A stretch of 64,000 nucleotides of DNA, from positions 1 through 64,000 of the forward strand of contig KL197726.1 in assembly GCA_000697665.1 (NCBI GenBank), in the 5' to 3' direction. The DNA comes from Jaapia argillacea MUCL 33604. Lineage: Eukaryota; Basidiomycota; Agaricomycetes; Jaapiales; Jaapiaceae. Positions 10,704-23,006 of this stretch are shown here, piece by piece. The notes under the pieces are model-generated. The model saw only the letters and a list, made by a program, of their open reading frames with translations. It searched no databases and was not told the DNA's origin. The position numbers were made by a program, and so were the translations under genes. Each line of letters starts with the position of its first letter. Within the stretch, counting starts at the first letter, position 1.

Positions 10704-13700
10704 TTAGAATCCTAAGTGAATGAATGGTACCCATCTTGTAGGGTTAACCCCTCTCGATCGCAGAGCCTGAACCGATGCATGCAGAGCGATGGCAGCATCT
10801 CCTCCGCGTAGCTCACCACTCTCCCCAAGGATTCTATAGAAAGCGCCAGCCACACGTGGACCGTCGTCGTCGCTAATCGACCACAATGTAGCGACGACAC
10901 TGCGGAATCCTGCAAATAACAGCCCTGCGGCCAGGTGAATCGCCTCGTCCGGAGTCTGCGGATCGCCGGAGGCGGTCTGGCACGCACTGAGGAATGCGAA
11001 TTGGGCTCCTGGCACCACTTGATTCATGACCGACTAAAGGGAGAGGGCCCCGTCGTGAAGAAGGAAACGACTGTTCAGTCCGTCTTGAACGCCATGACAC
11101 ATGAAGTGAGCCCAATGGTAGCCTCCGAGTGCATCTTTAACTGTTTTAGTCGTTGCATCTGGGCCGGATAATGTGCGCAAAGTTACGCCCTTGTAACTTG
11201 CCACCGCTTGTTGGACGGCAGCCAATTCTGGATTTACCATCGGTAAGGTGGGTTCGCCAGGCGTGTTCGGTTGGGCAACGAGGAGGATACGAGGAGAGTC
11301 GACCGATTGCTTCGAGACACGGAGTTGAGAACTCATAGTCGTGATATAGGAAGAAGCGATAAAATCCATCGCATTCAGTGTCCCTTTACCAGCTGCATGA
11401 AGAGGAAGGGATGCAAGCGGGCCCGTAGGGCACCAAAACAGTCGCGGAGGAGGGTTACCTGGATCCTTCTGATGAAAAGAGTGTAAGTATTTGTGCGAGA
11501 GACAGTACTACCGGAGATCAGGACTTACCTGAAGATCAAGAGCATCTAGAACAGGAGACACGACGAAGTCCCATAAATCCGCGAGGATACGAGATAGAAC
11601 GGTGTCAACATCGGCCTTCCGTTTGTTCCCGGGCCGAAAATGTCGAGTGGCCTGCTCGACCTGATTTTTGACATGGCTTTCGTCTTCTGTAGGCCTGGTA
11701 GTCCGTACATTGCTAAAAAGATTAGATGAGAGTGAGAAGGTCAATGTCGGTGTTGCGTAAGGTAGAGGAACAACACGAGGGCTTCCTGTGCGGTTCATGA
11801 TGATTGCGTCGCTTCTGCGCTCGCTGATATTGATGATAACTATGGGCCCATATCGAGCAGTTTTCTGGAGGCTAGAATACGGAACGGGTTCGAGGAAATA
11901 TGAGAATCCTGGAACTTGGCGAATGCGACCCAGAACGGCTTCCCAGCTCCCAGTTATGTCTCTGTAGCTCCGATTTACTTTCTCATGTCCTCCATCGTGC
12001 TCACGGCGAGAATCATTCGAGATAGCGCCCCTCTCGAGCAATTGGCTCAGTCGATCAAACTCGTCTGCAAGTGCCGTTTCTGTGCTTCCAAGTCGACGCA
12101 AATCCTCCAGAGAGGTGCGGAAGCGGAATAGCTGTGCCCACAGTAGCCCCCTCCCTTGTTCTAGTAGCTCAACAGCCAGTTCATATTGTCCTTCGTCAAG
12201 AGCGCAGGCAGCGGCGTCGGAAGCTAATGTCATTGAAACACCTGTCCGCAAGGTTCGACGGGAAGAGACGTCACGCCCCACAGATACCTGGCGATCCAAC
12301 AGATGCAAGGAACGTTTATATGCGGCCAAGCTTGAGGAATGTCTCTTCTCCTCCGCGAGTGATGCCCAACGCACGGCAGCGATCAATTGTTGTCGAGTAC
12401 CAGATGCCGAGTGTTTAGCAGCCTTTTCATATAACTGGAATGCTTGGTCACAATCGGTTTGTTTTCCGAACAATGCGTGTCGCATCAAATGCTCTCTGGC
12501 AGAAGCTAAATGCACGAGGCCCAGAGTTGGATTGTCCGGGGAAAGAAGTGATGCAGCCTTCCGTAAGTGTGCGGCGGCAAGGTCGAGATCAGAAGGATCG
12601 TGTAACTGGGCGAAACGGGAGAGGAGCGTGTTTGCTGCGTTGTAGAGAAATAAGCTATTTCCCGGATGTTCTTCGGACGGGCAGAGCTTCACCGCCTCCT
12701 CATGATAACTAACCGCTCGCTGGAGCTCTTCCAAGTCATTCTTTAGCTCGAATCGCTTGAGATACGCGGATCCGAGATTGGCGAAGCTCCTTTGGCGATC
12801 GGGATGACCACGAGGACGCATCGCCAGTGCCCGCGCAAGATATTTGATAGCCTGTTCCAAGTCATCGGGATCTTCCTTATGCTCATACCGCATCAACAAT
12901 GAAACACCCAAATTACCCTGTACGACAGAGCGGGCGGAGGGATTATTACGGCGAAGCTCCAGTGCTTCCTGTTGAAACTGAACGGCTCGGTCAAGGTCGT
13001 TGAAGTCTCCCTGGTGGAAGAACCGTGTAGTATACGCCGCGGCAAGATGGGTCAGGCCAGGAGCATCTTCAGGACGGCGGGTACGTCGAAGACTGAGTGC
13101 CTCGTGACAGTACGAGATAGCATGATCGAGGTCGGACAATTCGCCGGTGCGGTCAAAGCGTTTTGAGTAGGCATCAGCAATGTTGTATAAAGTGACGGGA
13201 CGGTCTGGATGACCGGGGACTCGAAGGTCCAGGGCTTCATGGTGCTGCTCAATACCTCGAGCAAGATCGGCGATATCTCCACTCGCAGAGAAGAGTGCCA
13301 CCGATGCATTTCCTAGGTTATGAAGGGCAGTCGATCGGTAGTGGTGATCAGGCGGACATAGTCCCAACGCCTCGCCGTAACACTTCAGACTTTGATCAAG
13401 GTTTGTGCGCCCTCCTCGTTGCTTGAAGTAACCCAGAGACGCGGCAGCAAATAGGGAGAGGAATATCTCCCGTTTGGGGTAATCCAGGGGGCAGAGTTCC
13501 AGTGCTTCTCTGTGGAGCGTGACTGCCATATCGAGCTCCCTTGCCTGGCCCGTTTCCTCGAACTGTGCCATCCTGGTCTTCCCAAGCGCAGCCAGAGCAA
13601 GAAATCGATGTGGGTGAGTCGAAGGACAGAGATCCAATGCCTTTAGAGCGTAATTCTCGGCATCTTGTTGAAAACGGTCTTTCTTCAACGAAATCTCAAA

Positions 13701-14768
13701 GAGTTCGAGGAGCTGTGAGATAGGTGTGGATATCAGTGGGAGATCTTGGTAACAAATGATAAACGGAGGCTGACATGATGCAGATCCCATGAATCACCCG
13801 AGCGAAGGTCCCTGTGATGCTCGGTCTCACATGAGCTCCTGGTGACGTCGAGAATAATCAGCGGATGACTGGTTAATCATCAATTCATCTAACCTACCAC
13901 AGTCTTTGCACTAGCTCATCAAATTTGGGCTGAACATCCTCGTCTCCATCGAGCCAAAACTCATCATCCAAGAAAGCGAGACATTCCGCATCGTTGAGAG
14001 ATTGGCTTTTGACAGTGCTGAGAGCAATAACGCTGAAGACCAACACGCCATCAGAGAGTTGGAATGTACCGGTACCTATCATACGGGAAGTGTCAAAGAC
14101 GGTGCGTTGGGGATTTGAAAAATAATAATACTCACTATCTTTGACTGGAAGTTCGCCATCTGAAGACCCCAACACAACTCGAAGATGCGCTAGGCTGATT
14201 CCAAGCTGTTGATGAAACTGGTAGAGAGACCTATCGTGATGGAGCTGCAGCCGTAACACTGAACTATCTTCAAGAATGCTAGAAACAAACAAATTCAGAT
14301 CCAGATCGCGAGCCAGGCAACGTAACTGACAAGTCGAATCCGCGACTCCAAGATGCAGCTTCAGCTCCAACTGGCTCAGCCATCGAGAACGGGATGCAAC
14401 CGTCAACGTCCACAGAAGCCTGCAGCAGATATTCCGAGTTGTAGTAGACCTCGGGCACGTTGGCAGACATGATATCTGGTAATTGGGATTGGGGGCAGTC
14501 AGCGTTGAGGGTGAAGCTAAGGTGAATGGTATGTACAGGGCTGTCTCCAACGGATAGAGTCAACTCCTACATTGGAAACTAAACGAAAGTACACCTGAAC
14601 TCACCCAGTAGCGAACTCGATCCGTTGTTTGAAGTGAACGGTGGGAAGAACAATCTTGGTTACGACACAACCGTCGGCAGATAGAATCTGCTGTTTGAAG
14701 TGTATGGTTGGGAGTGGGAACACGCCGATTCCATGAGAGGAGAGGGGAGCTTGAGATCCAGAACCCAT
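10704..14768 (-). CDS. TPR-CHAT protein 1: C2-like N-terminus, TPR repeats, CHAT protease domain interrupted by a stop
   Basis: Seen: N-terminal exons with FKQRIEFATG and QASVDVDGCIPFS (C2-like by pattern). Then a TPR array of about 730 residues (11525-13720) with repeats of the form ALxLxPxxHPDR, LGxAYxxRF and DLExAIxYHEEAL. Then a CHAT domain beginning PPRLFWCPTGPL. The catalytic His (HFMCHGVQ) and Cys (LSACQTA) are both encoded, but an in-frame TAG at 11034-11036 lies between them. Paralogue 2 has CAG at the same place (LSLQSVM). The product should end before the Cys, so this copy is probably inactive as a protease or a recent pseudogene. Intron structure matches paralogue 2, including the intron before the CHAT exon (about 11450-11510). 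Start: the ATG at 14768 (MGSGSQAPLSS). The motif LPT[IV]HFKQ occurs twice near the start. CHAT proteins are caspase-like cysteine proteases; the role in fungi is not established. Confidence 0.8.
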
Positions 14769-17700
14769 GGCGGTTGGATGCAACGCAACTGAAGCGCTCA
14801 AGGCACTGGTGGCAGTGGACGTCGTAGCAGTTGAACCCTGGCAGTGAAAACTCAACTTTCTGGAGTGTGCTTGGTGCAGTGTGCGCTGCAATCACGGACG
14901 CGACAATCTAATAGTAGAAAACCAAGAATCTGACAACTCTGCCTCCCACATATATATTACGAGATAAATAGTACAAGCTCCTTCGGACGCTGTGGAGGAA
15001 CAGGTCCATGCGCGAAGCGACCCGGTTTCAAGTGACCCCCTTTGTACATAGATATATTATTCGGCGAACAGTTTGGCTCTAGATCTGTTGAATACAGTCG
15101 CAGGAAGTGTCATCAGGAAAACTACATATATCTTTTCAGGGCTTGGCAGTCTTGTACAAGCCCCATAAGCCCTGCAAGACACAAGTTGTGAGGTCTTGTA
15201 TATGTAGATCCATTTCTTGTAAAGTTGGGTGGAACTTGGTAAAGTCGGCCAAGTCGCGGCCACAAGTACAAGTCGTGAGGGCAAGAACAAGGTCCTGCAA
15301 GTCATGGGCACAAGTAGAGTACAAGGAGTTGGCAAGTTACTTCAAGACACTTTTAAGGTGCTTCAATTCACATTTTTGTCCGTGAATTAAATCGAATATA
15401 GTTATATTCAAACATGGGGTACTACACGATACTGGTACTGGAGATAGGGCCGTACTGTTTAAACCACCTCCTTCCCAATGATGCTAAGAATCCCCACGCC
15501 GGTCGAAGGAGAGGGTTGGTGGCCAACAAAGATAAAAACGCCAAGTGGGATATGCCTTCGGGGATGGAAACTTGACACAGGGGGAATTGCACCCACGCAG
15601 TCGTGATGTGATGATGTGTTGACGACTACGAGGCACAGCCATGACTGAGAAAGAAAAGACAGATGTTGAAAAGATGCAGCGGACGCAGGAGGTGGAAGAC
15701 CGTGACGAGTGGGGACTGACTGAGAAACCTGGCACGGAACGCTCACTGGACAAAGGGGAGATAGAACCGGTGGCGGTATGGTGAACAGGCTGACAGCAGA
15801 GATTGTGGTCGGAAATAGGCCAAGGAGCTCCCCAAAGAACATGCAGGTAAGGTGGAGCCTTACTGTACCATTTCGACCAAAGCGGCGGTCACACGTCACA
15901 GTGAATTTTCGCCCGCACTCGAAATAATTTTTTCTCGATTTTTCAGAATTTCTGAGCCTCCGGAAAGTCACAAAAATTCCAAAATCGCGCCGCTTTGGTC
16001 GAACTGGTACAGTATTCATGATGTCGGAGTCTTTGTTGTCTGGAGACCTCCTACCGAGCACATCTGGTGTATGGGATCGTCGTTTCCCTCCCTCCGAAGC
16101 GCCTGTCCATAGTGTTACGACGACGAACAAGAACCCCAGGAGCTTGACGAAACTGGCAGATTATTGATTCAGGGGCAATGGGAACACCTGACCAGCAAGG
16201 AGCTTGAAGTATGGCGAGGTGCAGTGATGACAGGAAACTCTGGCCGCAGTGTTCTGTCGAACTCCGAGAGAGACAAGTTGAAAGCGACAGCGATCGTTAG
16301 TGATAAGCTGCACAACCGACACGCAAGAACCACGGGTGGCCTCAGACGACTACGAGAATAGAGTAACATAGTGGAATGGAGAGAGCGATGTGGGACAACA
16401 GCGAACATATGTGGCGGAAGCAAGGGCATGGAGCAACGATTTTTTGAACCATGCACGTCATTCGGCAAGTTGCGGTGGACTTGGCCGGATGTTGAACGCC
16501 GGGCGTTGACGTTGAACTCCAATCCTGCTGGGTCCTTCGACGCGACGAACAAGGCCTTCGATCAGCTCATCGACATTATGGATTCTTCCCCCAGCCTTTA
16601 TCTTGCCATCGTTTACATACTTGCCACTTGCGCTTCTCGGTCTCAAGCGCCTCAAGTTTTATCTCTCCTCGACCACGCTCCCGCCAATGCTAGCCCTTGA
16701 CTCTCTGGCTAATATACTCCTGTCTCTTTATGCTCTTTGCTTATACTGCCATCCCAAAAAATGCTGCAGAATCCAACTGTGCTTATGGCTGAGACCAAGG
16801 GACTCGACATTTGACGCCAACGAGAACCTCGTGGTGACATGTGGACACCACAGTATGCACCTTCCACCTGGACTTCGGTGATGTTCCATGGCCAACTGCT
16901 GCAGGGGTCCCAACCTCCACGAGCGGGCTCTGTGAACACTTACGCCTAGAGTTGGTTGTTTCCCATTCGAATCCCCACTGGTGTGCAAGATTCGAGATCG
17001 AACACCTGGCTCCTCGGTCACTTGCGCAGACCTTTTTCGACCGTGCCTCTCTCTCTCGTCGAAGTCTTTCAGTAGCCAACGCTCACCTGCCGGGGTGATT
17101 TACTTAACGCCCACCTCCTCTCGGCACGTTTTTTTGAATTTTCCTCTCATGGCTAAGTCGGTGGAGTCTTCCGAGGCTCGGTAGGATGACGTCCGCCCAA
17201 TGCACCAGCGTCAAACCCGACGCAGCTACCAAAGCTACAACTCCTGGATGTCTCCGTCCTCAAGGAATATATCGAAGCTGAACTCAACCTCTCAAGCTCA
17301 TTCTCCGACCTTCCCTTTCAACCTTGAATAAGCATGGCCGCATAAGTGCCAACTCAGCCGATGTAGGGGTAATATCGACTATGGGAACGGATATGGGGAT
17401 GACCGAGAGTATGAAGAATTACGGGGTGTGCTCGATAGCGACTTGGGTGGTGAGTGGTTTTCCAACATGGATGACACTTTTCGACGGCGGAATCCTCACA
17501 CCCAGACCACTTGATGAAGCCCTCGAACCATCCTTCAAATGAACTACACTTCTAGAGCTCCATCCTGCCTCGTCACCATCCGCCAAGATGGCACCTTGCG
17601 TACGAATCACTAGTGGCGTGTCGGCGCCCATTCGCTGTTTTCTGCTGGTATCACAGGAGGGATAAGTACTTGAGAGCATGTAGGGACGGGTATACACATG

Positions 17701-18110
17701 GAGGGGGAGTCGGAGGATATTTAAATAATGTGAATTATCACCTTCCGACCATGAAATGAACTCCAAGTGAGCTTGGACAAATGTAACGAAACTTTGCACA
17801 CATTAACTTGGAGGCTTAGGATTTGGGACCTTTTTGAACTTGAGATTTCCCATCGAACTTGCTCACGACTTCGGGTCACTTTTGCAAGTCAACAAGTCTG
17901 ATAAGTGCCTCAAGCCACGAAAGAAATTTGTAGTTTTGCTGATGCGTATGTAACCTAAACTACCAGTACATACCCCTACACATTTCTGTAGAGTCGTTGT
18001 CCTTCGTAGCTGGAACTAGCAGAATGCATCGGTACAAATGGGAATCAACCGTACTCACAAATCGAAATCAATGGTTAAAATCCTTATGATCACATTGGGC
18101 ATCCCTCGGG
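14769..18110. other. Gene-poor gap between two TPR-CHAT paralogues
   Basis: No gene is convincing. Besides the small TIR element at 15861-16014 it contains a stretch (about 15120-15350) rich in CAAGT/ACTTG words. The open frame at 15459-16130 on the minus strand runs through the TIR element and lacks family features. A 40-residue frame at 16578-16700 (MDSSPSLYLAIVYILATCAS...) begins like a signal peptide but has no recognisable mature part. The remaining short frames (17320-17800) look non-coding. Confidence 0.5.
15861..16014. mobile_element. MITE-like element, 154 bp, 27-bp TIRs, TA target site
   Basis: Seen: the left end reads TACTGTACCATTTCGACCAA and continues AGCGGCG. The right end, read on the opposite strand, starts TACTGTACCAGTTCGACCAA and continues AGCGGCG, so 26 of 27 bases match. 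Both ends start with TA, consistent with a TA target duplication as in Tc1/mariner-type elements. The interior (about 100 bp) has no coding capacity. Inference: a non-autonomous miniature DNA transposon. No second copy was seen in the window, so family assignment rests on the ends only. Confidence 0.85.
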
Positions 18111-21100
18111 TCAAAATCCTAAGTGAATGAATGGTACCCATCTGGTCGGCTGGACCCCTCGTGATCGTAGAGCCTGTACCGATGCATGGAGAGCAATGGC
18201 AGCGTCTCCTCCACGAAGCTCTCCACTCTCCCCAAGCATTTCATAGAAGGCACCAGCAACACGTGGGCCGTCGTCGTCGTTGATTGACCACAATGTGGCG
18301 ACGACACTTCGGAAACCTGCGAATAACAACCCTGCAGCTAGATGAATGGCCTCATCCGGCGTCTGTGCGTCACCAGAGGCGGTCTGACAGGCGCTGAGGA
18401 ATGCAAACTGGGCGTCTTGTACCATTTGATGCATGACTGATTGGAGTGAGAGGGCCCCATCGTAAAGCAGGAAACGACTGTTCAGTCCGTCTTGGACTCC
18501 ATGACACATGAAATGGACCCAGTGAGAATCCTCGAGTGCACGGCCAACCGTCTGAATGGTGGCATCTTGACCCGATAGGATATTCACAGCAGCACCCCCG
18601 TAACCCTCCACAACTCGCTGAATCACAGCTAATTCTGCATTTACCATTGGGAGGGCAGACGCCCCAGGTGTATTTGGTTGAGCAATGAGGAGGATGCGAG
18701 GAGAGTCAAAGGTCTCCTTTGAAACGCGTATTTGGGAACTTAGGGTGGTGAGATACGAAGAGGCGACGAAATCCATTGCGTTTGTACCAGCTTTTCCGGC
18801 AGCATGAATCGGAAGGGATGAGAGCGGGCCCGTTGGGCACCAGAATAGTCGTGGAGGCGTGCTGTGTAATTGCGCCTGTCGAAGACGGCGGCAGTTAAGC
18901 AGCGAGAACAATGACGAGAATGAGACTCACCCGAAGCTGAAGGGAGTCCAGGACGGGGCATACGATAGAATCCCATAATTCCGCAAGGATGCGGGCTAGG
19001 ACAGCGTCATCATCTTCCTGGGCCTTCCGTTGGACCCGAACATGTCGAGTGATTTCCCCGGCCTGGTTCGCGATATTGCTTTCGCATTCTTGGGATCTGT
19101 TATTCCGAACTGAGTTAAAGAGATTCAATGATAGTTTCGAGGTTGACGTCGGGGTTGCATGAGGTAATGGAATAATGCGAGGGCTCCCGACGCAATGGAT
19201 GACAATTGCGTCGCTCCTGCGCTCACTGATGTTGACGATAATGACAGGTCCAAACCGAGCAGCTTGCTGCAGGCTGGTATATGGGGTAGGTTTGAGGAAG
19301 TGAGAGAATCCCGAAACTTTGCGGATGCGAGCAAGAGTGGCTTCCCATTTCTCAGCTATTTCTCTGTACCTCTGGTTTTCTTTCTCCTGCCCTCTTTCGT
19401 AAGCCCACGGGGTGTCTTTCGAAATCGCGCCACTCTCAAGTAATTTGCTCAGCTGGTCGAACTCGTCCGCAAGGGTGGTTTCCTCGTTACCAAGTCGGCG
19501 TAAATCATCCAAAGAGGTCCGGTAGCGTATGAGCTGTGCCCAAAGCAGCCCTCTCCCCTGATCTAGCAACTCAACTGCCAGTTCACACTGCCCTTCATCA
19601 ACGGCGCAGGCGGCAGCATCGGAGGCTATTGTCAGAGAAACACCTGTCCGCAAGGTTCGACGGGAAGAGACGTCGCGCCCAACAGATACCTGGCGATCCA
19701 ACAAATGCAAGGAACGCGTGTATGCAACCAAACTTGAGACATGTCTGTTCTCCTCCGCGAGTGATGCCCAACGCACAGCAGCGATCAATTGTTGTCGAGT
19801 GCCGGAGGCCGAGTGATGAGCAGCCTTTTCATATAACTGGAATGCTTCGTCACAATCTGTTTGGTTTCGGAACAATGCGTATCGCATCAAATGCTCTCTA
19901 GCAGAAGCTAAATGCACGAGGCCCAAAGTTGGATCGTCGGGGGAAAGAAGGGATGTAGCATTCCGTAAGTGTGCGGCGGCAAGGTCGAGATCAGGAGGGT
20001 CATGTAACTGGGCGAATCGGGAGAGGAGTACGTTTGCTGCGTTGTATAGATATGGGCCGTTCCCTGGGTGTTCTTCGGACGGACAAAGCTTCAAAGCTTC
20101 CTCATGATAACGAACACCTCGCTCGAGGTCTCCCACTTCATTCTTTAGCTCAAATCGTGTAACATAAGCGGATCCGAGATTACTGAACGTTCCTTGCCGA
20201 TCGGGATGGCCACGAGGATGGAACATAAGCGCCTGGCTATGATTCTTGATAGCTTGTTCCAAGTCCTCAGCATCTCCCTTATACCTATACCGCATCAACA
20301 ACATCCCACCCAGATTATCCAGTGCGGCAGAGCGGGCATTGGGACCATCACGATAAAGCTGTAGAGCGTCCTGCTGAAATTTAACAGCTCGATCAAGGTC
20401 CTTCATATCTCCTCGGTGAATATATCGCCGGATACACGCTGTGGCGAGGCTAGTCAAGCGTGGGGCATCTTCAGGACGGCTGGGGGGCTGAAGGGTGAGC
20501 GCCTCGTGGCAGTACAAGATTGCGTGGTCAAGGTCGGACAGTTCGCCCGTGCGGTCAAACCATTGTGAGTAGGCATCGGCGACGCCGAACAAAGTGACGG
20601 GGCGGTCTGGATGACCAGGGACTCGAATATCCAGGGCTTCGTTATAAAGGACAATGCTTCGAACGAGATCAACGATATCTGCATTGGCGGAGAAGAGCAC
20701 GAGAGACGCGGTGGCGAGGTTGTGAAGCGCAACAGCTCGAAAATCGTGATCAGGAGGACATAAAGCAAGTGCATCGCCATAATATCTCAAACTCTGGTCG
20801 AGATATTCACGTTCTCTCAATCTCCTGAAGCGGCCAAGGGATGCGGAAGCAATCCGAGTGAGAAACATCTCTCGATGAGGGAAGTCTTGGGGACAAAGCT
20901 CCAAAGCTTCTCTGTGGTATGTGAATGCATCATCGAGTTTCTTGGTCGCACCATCGAACTCGTAGTGAGTCATCCTAGCCTTCCCGATAGCAGCCAGGGA
21001 AATGAATCGATGCGGGTGAGGCGAAGGGCAGAGACCCAAGGCCTTGAGAGCGTAGTCTTCCGCATCTTGTACCTCTGGCGAACCGTATTCCTTGGCGCGA

Positions 21101-22029
21101 GTCAACGAAAGATCGACAAGATCGAGGAGCTGTGGGATGGGACCAATCATTAGTCGACGACGACGCGGGATAGGTGAACCGAGGCTGACATAATGGAGGT
21201 CCCAGGAATCTGACTTTTGAAGGTTCATCCCTTGCTCGATAGGACACGAACTCCTGTTTTTGTGAAGTAATCAGTGGTCTGTCGCCAGCGATCGAAAGTC
21301 AGACATACCATATTCCCCGAACTGCGGGATCGACAGTGGTCTGAGCTTCGTACTCATCCGCGAAAATATACACTTCATCGTCGGGAGGTATAACATCGCT
21401 GCTGGAGACAGCACTGAAAGCCACCACGCCCTCAGATACTTGGAAAGTACCAGTGCCTATGTCGGCGCTGTCAAAGAAGAAGCGTTGAAAGATTGACGGA
21501 AGATAAACACCCACTTTCTTTTAGTGGAACTTCGCCCTTTGGAGAGCCCGACATGACTCGGACATGCGCCAGAACTCTTCCAAGCTGATCAGACCGGTAG
21601 AGGGATAGATCATGATGCAGTTGCGCCCGTAACACCAGGCCATCTTCAAGGATGCTGGGAAGCCAAGAGCTCAGATGAAAGTCAAAACTCAGGTGCCGTA
21701 ACTGACAAGTCAAGCCCACGACTCCAAGATGCAGCTCCCGCCCCGACTATATCAACGATCGATATCGGGATGCAACCATCGACGTCCACACAAGCCTGAA
21801 GCCGGTATTTGTTTGTGGAGTAGAGATCAGGTTGTTCGCCAGATGGTAATATTGACGGTGATGGTCCTCCAGATGAGTCTGTTTCGAGGGTGAAAGTGAG
21901 GTGAATGATGCGAATGGGGCTGATTCCGGGATGACATCTTCAGGTTGGCAACTCCTCCCAGGAAATCTGAACTTACCCAGTGGGAAACTCGATCTTTTGT
22001 TTGAAGTGGAGGGAGGAAATCGCAAGCAT
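18111..22029 (-). CDS. TPR-CHAT protein 2: C2-like N-terminus, TPR repeats, intact CHAT protease domain
   Basis: Seen: start MLAISSLHFKQKIEFPTG (ATG at 22029). A C2-like region follows (HLTFTLETDSSGG, QACVDVDGCIPISI, RHLSFDFHLSSWLPSILEDG, DIGTGTFQVSEGVVAFS). The TPR exon of about 730 residues spans 18931-21129. The intron at 18876-18930 precedes a 255-codon CHAT exon. That exon has the catalytic His in HFMCHGVQDGLNSRF and Cys in LSACQTASGD, then GFRSVVATLWSI, and ends WVPFIHLGF. It looks intact, about 1,150-1,200 residues. It is the tandem paralogue of the gene at 10704-14768, same strand and same intron positions. Known: CHAT domains belong to the caspase/separase clan CD, and TPR-CHAT proteins include effector proteases in bacteria (for example the type III-E CRISPR partner Csx29). 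Inference: a regulated protease with the TPR array as sensor. The target is unknown. Confidence 0.85.
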
Positions 22030-22382
22030 TGGTAAATATGACGGTCAGTGGATAGACTTGTCAGTCAGTGTATGACGCCAGTTATCGTGACGCGGCTGTT
22101 GAAACGAGTTGAAGCTCGTCGAACTCGAGGCTATTGGCCCATGTTCACGGATCGTGACCCCCGTCCTCGATTGCTTTCGTGAATGGAAAAGGGCTCGTTA
22201 ATCAGGGCCGACGACTTATTATAACCATCATGATGACTTTTCCAAATCCAACATCTACCTCCTGCGTTGGTGGATACTATTATGCGTACCCAAATTTCGG
22301 GCTGTCATCTTTATATCACCATCTTCAACGCCCATACAATTCCTAGTTGCGTTTCAGCTCGAGAAGTACTCGTAGCACTCGG
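22030..22382. other. Intergenic, TPR-CHAT 2 promoter side
   Basis: About 350 bases between the start of TPR-CHAT 2 and the 3' end of the small secreted protein gene. No coding or structural signal was seen. It should contain the TPR-CHAT 2 promoter. Confidence 0.5.
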
Positions 22383-22818
22383 CTACTGGGGAACCGTTCC
22401 CGAAGCGGCGATACATCCATGATACCCCCAAGGGCCGTACACATCCTTCCCATCCGAACAGTGATTATCAACGCCGCCATTCGAGAAGCAAATGCCAGCG
22501 GGGCCGGACAATAACGTTCCACCCTCCTCCTACGCACACATGGGGAAAATTCGCCTTCAAATCAGCCAAACCTTCGGCATCAAGAAGACTCACGGTGATG
22601 GTATAAGTACAAAGATTGTACTCGCTCGGATCCGTTGATTTTTTATAATAGCAACCCATAGTCATACTCGCGTCGTCACAAGTCCACTTTTGCAAGCACT
22701 CGTTTCCGACTGTTGGGCTGATGTTGTCATAGTCACAGTTAGGACACGTGGTGCATAGGGCGGACGACATGGAGAAGAGGACCGAGACGAGGAGGGTGAT
22801 GAAGAGTAAATTGGACAT
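22383..22818 (-). CDS. Small secreted cysteine-rich protein, distant copy (123 aa)
   Basis: Seen: two exons (22594-22818 and 22383-22529) joined across a GTGAGT...GCGTAG intron of 64 nt give 123 residues and an intact frame. The protein has a signal peptide (MSNLLFITLLVSVLFSMSSA), then CTTCPNCDYDN, WTC, GCYY, CTYTIT, and in exon 2 GPAGICFSN, NHC and HGCIAASGTVPQ. Ten Cys remain after the signal peptide. The Cys order, the intron position and the C-terminal GC-x-A-x-SGT-x-Q match the three-gene array at 46321-50142, so they form one family. Inference: a secreted, disulphide-bonded apoplastic protein, possibly an effector or a developmental surface protein. No known domain is recognised. Confidence 0.72.
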
Positions 22819-22991
22819 AGTTAGGTTAGGTGCTGTCTGGTACTACGAGGAGGGAGAAATGGATGGGATATTAGCGGGGGCTCGGCCGTGAAGGCGGTGC
22901 AGAGATTAATGCATACCTACAAAATGAGCGATATCCGATTAACTGATTCTCGCTAACTAACCCTCCCTTTATGACTGTTTTCTGTATAGGC

Positions 22992-23006
22992 AGCGAGGGA
23001 TTAGAC
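22992..23006 (-). promoter_or_regulatory. AGCGAGGGATT element of the distant secreted-protein gene
   Basis: The + strand reads agcgagggattagac about 175 bases upstream of the ATG, next to a TATA-like TATACAG (minus strand, about 22985). The three array genes at 46321-50142 carry AGCGAGGGATTCGAAG at the comparable place beside a TATA box. Confidence 0.5.

Noticed and set aside
15459-16130. A 223-codon open frame on the minus strand
   Set aside because: It runs straight through the TIR element at 15861-16014 and shows no domain, signal peptide or splice pattern; it is most likely chance.
16578-16880. Possible small secreted protein starting MDSSPSLYLAIVYILATCAS
   Set aside because: The start resembles a signal peptide, but no second exon gives the family's cysteine order and the frame ends after 40 residues.
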